A stretch of 64,000 bases of DNA, taken from positions 124,001 through 188,000 of the forward strand of contig JAQGEQ010000344.1 in the NCBI GenBank assembly GCA_034620365.1, written 5' to 3'. The notes below the pieces were generated by a model. It was not told where the DNA came from. It searched no databases and saw only the letters and a program-made list of their open reading frames with translations. This DNA comes from Pegea sp. RAD2-039 (lineage: Eukaryota > Chordata > Thaliacea > Salpida > Salpidae). This document shows, piece after piece, positions 61,783 to 64,000 of this stretch (position 1 is its first letter; every line of letters begins with the position of its first letter). The position numbers and the translations under genes are program-made.

Positions 61783-63830
61783 TCATATAAAACTCTAGGT
61801 GACGACTTTCGCTGATAAATACTTATTAAGATTAGAAGAATGGCGGCAACTGCAGCAATACCTCCAATTGTATATGAAATAATATTTCGATAAAATAAGC
61901 CACACGCCTTGCAATGGTTTCTGAAATTATAATTTCATTTGCAGATATTTGAAGAGGTTTCTTTTAATTTGCTAAAGTTGCAGTCGGGCAATTTTAAGAA
62001 AATTAAAATCAGAAAACAAAAACTTTAATAAAATTAAAAATAATCTAAATTCAATTCTGATAAATTAGAAAATTTATTCATAAACTAACCTATATATTTG
62101 ATACCTACATAAACAATTAGAAATTTAATGAAAGCATTCACCCATATTATCTAAAGGTGGGCAAAAAAATCATTGAATTTAATTTATAATAATAAAATAT
62201 AAATCAATAAAATGAAATTACAAATGTGGAACCATATTTTGTAAAATAGCAACTGCAACTCCATTTGATATCTTGTCAAGTAAACTCATAATTCCATAAA
62301 CAAAACCAGTAGTTGACTGAAACAACGAGAAATATGAAGATATCAACATCGAAATGCGTCTACTAACAGTGTTATCTCCAATTAGCTTCGAAATCATCGA
62401 CAAAGCCATTACCAACATCACAGATCCACCCATTCCAAGTAAGACAGCGACACCCCAAAAGTAATTGTTTGTTGCATTTGCGTAAATAATCCAAATAGAA
62501 GCAGAAACAGTTACCAAGCAACCGATCAAATATATGATCTATCAAAAGTTAGTGACAAAAGTTGGAAAAGTTGCAGCTTACCTGCTGTGAAAGGAATTTG
62601 TTGAACTGGGTGACTATAATAGTCCCAATAAACCCAGATAGAAGTGATGCTAATGGGACCATGGCAGTGTAAGAAAACTTCAAATTCAAAGTGTATGTCA
62701 AATACATAGGTAGATAAACCTGTATAATCTCAGCTGATTTATAGAATAATTATCGATTTATCATACCTGTGATAGATTAACTACTAATCTCGCTGACATG
62801 TAGATAAATCCATTCTGTTTAAAAATTCAAACGAATAAATTACAAAATACAAGTTTCTCAATTACTCTTCACTTGATATTATTCATCAAAATTCACGTTT
62901 GAACCAATGAAAAACTTATTTGCTTTTCGTAAAATCAGATTTTTTAATAATAAACGGTTAAAACAAATATTTATTTATTTAGAAAACTTTTAAATCATTT
63001 TATCGTAAATTTGTTTTTGAACAATTATTCAAATTCACAATGATTTGGTTCGATAAAGTTCATGAGCAAAATGACTTGGGATTTTTTCAAACAAAAGTTT
63101 TTGTAGTGAAATAGAACGTGGGAACTTTAAGTAAACAATAAATTGATGAAAACAAATATGAAGTTATGAAATAAACTTACGAGATAAAAATACGGATTTT
63201 TAAACCAAATCCTCCAACTTATAGGCGAATTCTCATCAACGCCTTCTTGTTCTAATAAAAAAATCAGATTTAAGTATTTGTTCAACAATTGAATTTATCT
63301 TACCACAACTATTTAAATTCAGACAATTTGTAGATTTCTCTTCAAGAAAAATGTGAAAAATTAAAGAACAGAAAAGACCAGAGCCAGCGATTGTTAAAAC
63401 TAAGTTCTGTAAAGTGGTTGTTAGTAGCTACAACAAATCAGAGGTTTGAGCGGCTTACACGTATTGAAGGTAGTTCATTTGGAGATAAATCTGACGAGGA
63501 TGGGTTGATGAATGCAAGTATAAGTAAATAGATACAAACATTACTAGTGACAGTAACTGCATATCTGTAAAAAAAATAAAGTTTTTAAAATGTTGGAGTG
63601 AAAACCAATTGAACCTTAATGAGTTGAGGAAGACTTGGTCTCGTTCAGTCACTGACAGATCTGATACCAAAGCTAAATGACTTATCTGGGTCGCAGCCCA
63701 TCCAAACTGAAATATTATCACAAATGGAACGTAATAAATGAACTTGGATAATTCTGAAGTTCCTTCACTACAACCGAGGCAATTAATAAACAATAAAGGA
63801 AACGAAACAGCAACACATATAGTTCCTGAT
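61783..63830 (-). CDS. MFSD12: MFSD12 homologue, lysosomal/melanosomal cysteine transporter (5' end outside window)
   Basis: Exons on the minus strand give, in order, YYVPFVIIFQFGWAATQISH, SVTERDQVFLNSLR, YAVTVTSNVCIYLL, NPYFYL, FIYMSARLVVNLSQVYLPMY and LTYTLNLKFSYTAMVPLAS, then LLGMGGSVMLVMALSM, STTGFVYGIMSLLDKISNG, and a last exon with CKACGLFYRNIISYTIGG plus a final membrane helix, stop at 61783. These match MFSD12 along its length, including the FQFGWAATQISHL and NLSQ landmarks. MFSD12 is a major-facilitator protein needed for cysteine import into lysosomes and melanosomes. The conserved N-terminal helices are absent: the exon entering at about 63830 has an acceptor (TTATCAG) and the rest lies beyond 64000. 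Introns are mostly near 50 bp, with one of a few hundred bases at about 62.86-63.18 kb. Confidence 0.93.
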
Positions 63831-64000
63831 AAATAAATAATTCAGTTGAGAGTTGTTGATAGTTTAATTGTTGAGCTACACAAATATATAATTATTAATA
63901 TTTATTTTTATAATTTAAATTTAATAATTACAATAATAAGGCGAATAATACTTTCTCTTATTTAAACAAGTGGGTTATATCAAATATTAAAAACTATTAA
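63831..64000 (-). other. Intron of the MFSD12 gene running off the window
   Basis: AT-rich sequence with no open frame follows the acceptor of the first visible exon. The gene's start codon and first membrane helices must lie to the right of the window. Confidence 0.6.

Overview
This window is nuclear DNA from an AT-rich invertebrate animal. It holds spliced genes with mostly very short introns (about 45-60 bp, GT...AG), TAA, TAG and TGA all used as stops, and metazoan-specific families: a Fat-type giant cadherin, CEP152 and an NCBP2AS2-like microprotein. Nothing bacterial or viral is present. The phylum cannot be fixed from the sequence.

Layout, left to right. 1-413: last exon of an unrecognised + strand gene. 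414-6182: gene-poor AT-rich DNA. 6183-9108 (-): RP2, the ARL3 GAP, seven exons and 352 codons. 10786-14910 (-): a CEP152/Asterless homologue. 14911-17389: AT-rich DNA with a GC-rich island at about 15690-16015. 17390-17968 (+): SLX9/FAM207A. 18054-23548 (+): FHIP1, 21 exons and 1133 codons, carrying an in-frame 27-bp coding minisatellite. 24440-40329 (-): a Fat-type cadherin with EGF and laminin-G domains, a transmembrane segment and a cytoplasmic tail; it is convergent with FHIP1. 40330-44718: mostly AT-rich, with a GC-richer block at 41.4-42.15 kb. 44719-45331 (+): NCBP2AS2-like microprotein. 45755-46087 (-) and 48551-48937 (+): two divergent paralogues of an unrecognised family. 51474-54104 (+): secreted alkaline phosphatase, 11 exons and 535 codons. 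54393-56674 (-): BUD13. 58269-60555 (-): unrecognised secreted cysteine-rich protein. 61783-63830 (-): MFSD12, whose 5' end lies beyond the right edge.

The genes do not form one pathway. There is a loose centriole/cilium and trafficking neighbourhood on the left (RP2, CEP152, then the dynein-cargo adaptor FHIP1). The right half mixes RNA processing (BUD13), secretion or surface proteins, and a lysosomal transporter.

The most unusual feature is compositional. Inside the GC-richer blocks (above all 20.4-23.9 kb and 25.3-41.8 kb) the palindrome TGACGTCA, usually as GATGACGTCATC, occurs about once every 140-160 bp in exons and introns alike. It leaves runs such as DDVI, DDVT and MTSS in the encoded proteins, and half-sites of it form splice acceptors. 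It is nearly absent from the AT-rich blocks. Other CpG motifs (CCGGAAGT, TCGCGA, CACGTG, GCGCGC) follow the same pattern. Several short-unit minisatellites, one of them coding, sit in the same territory.
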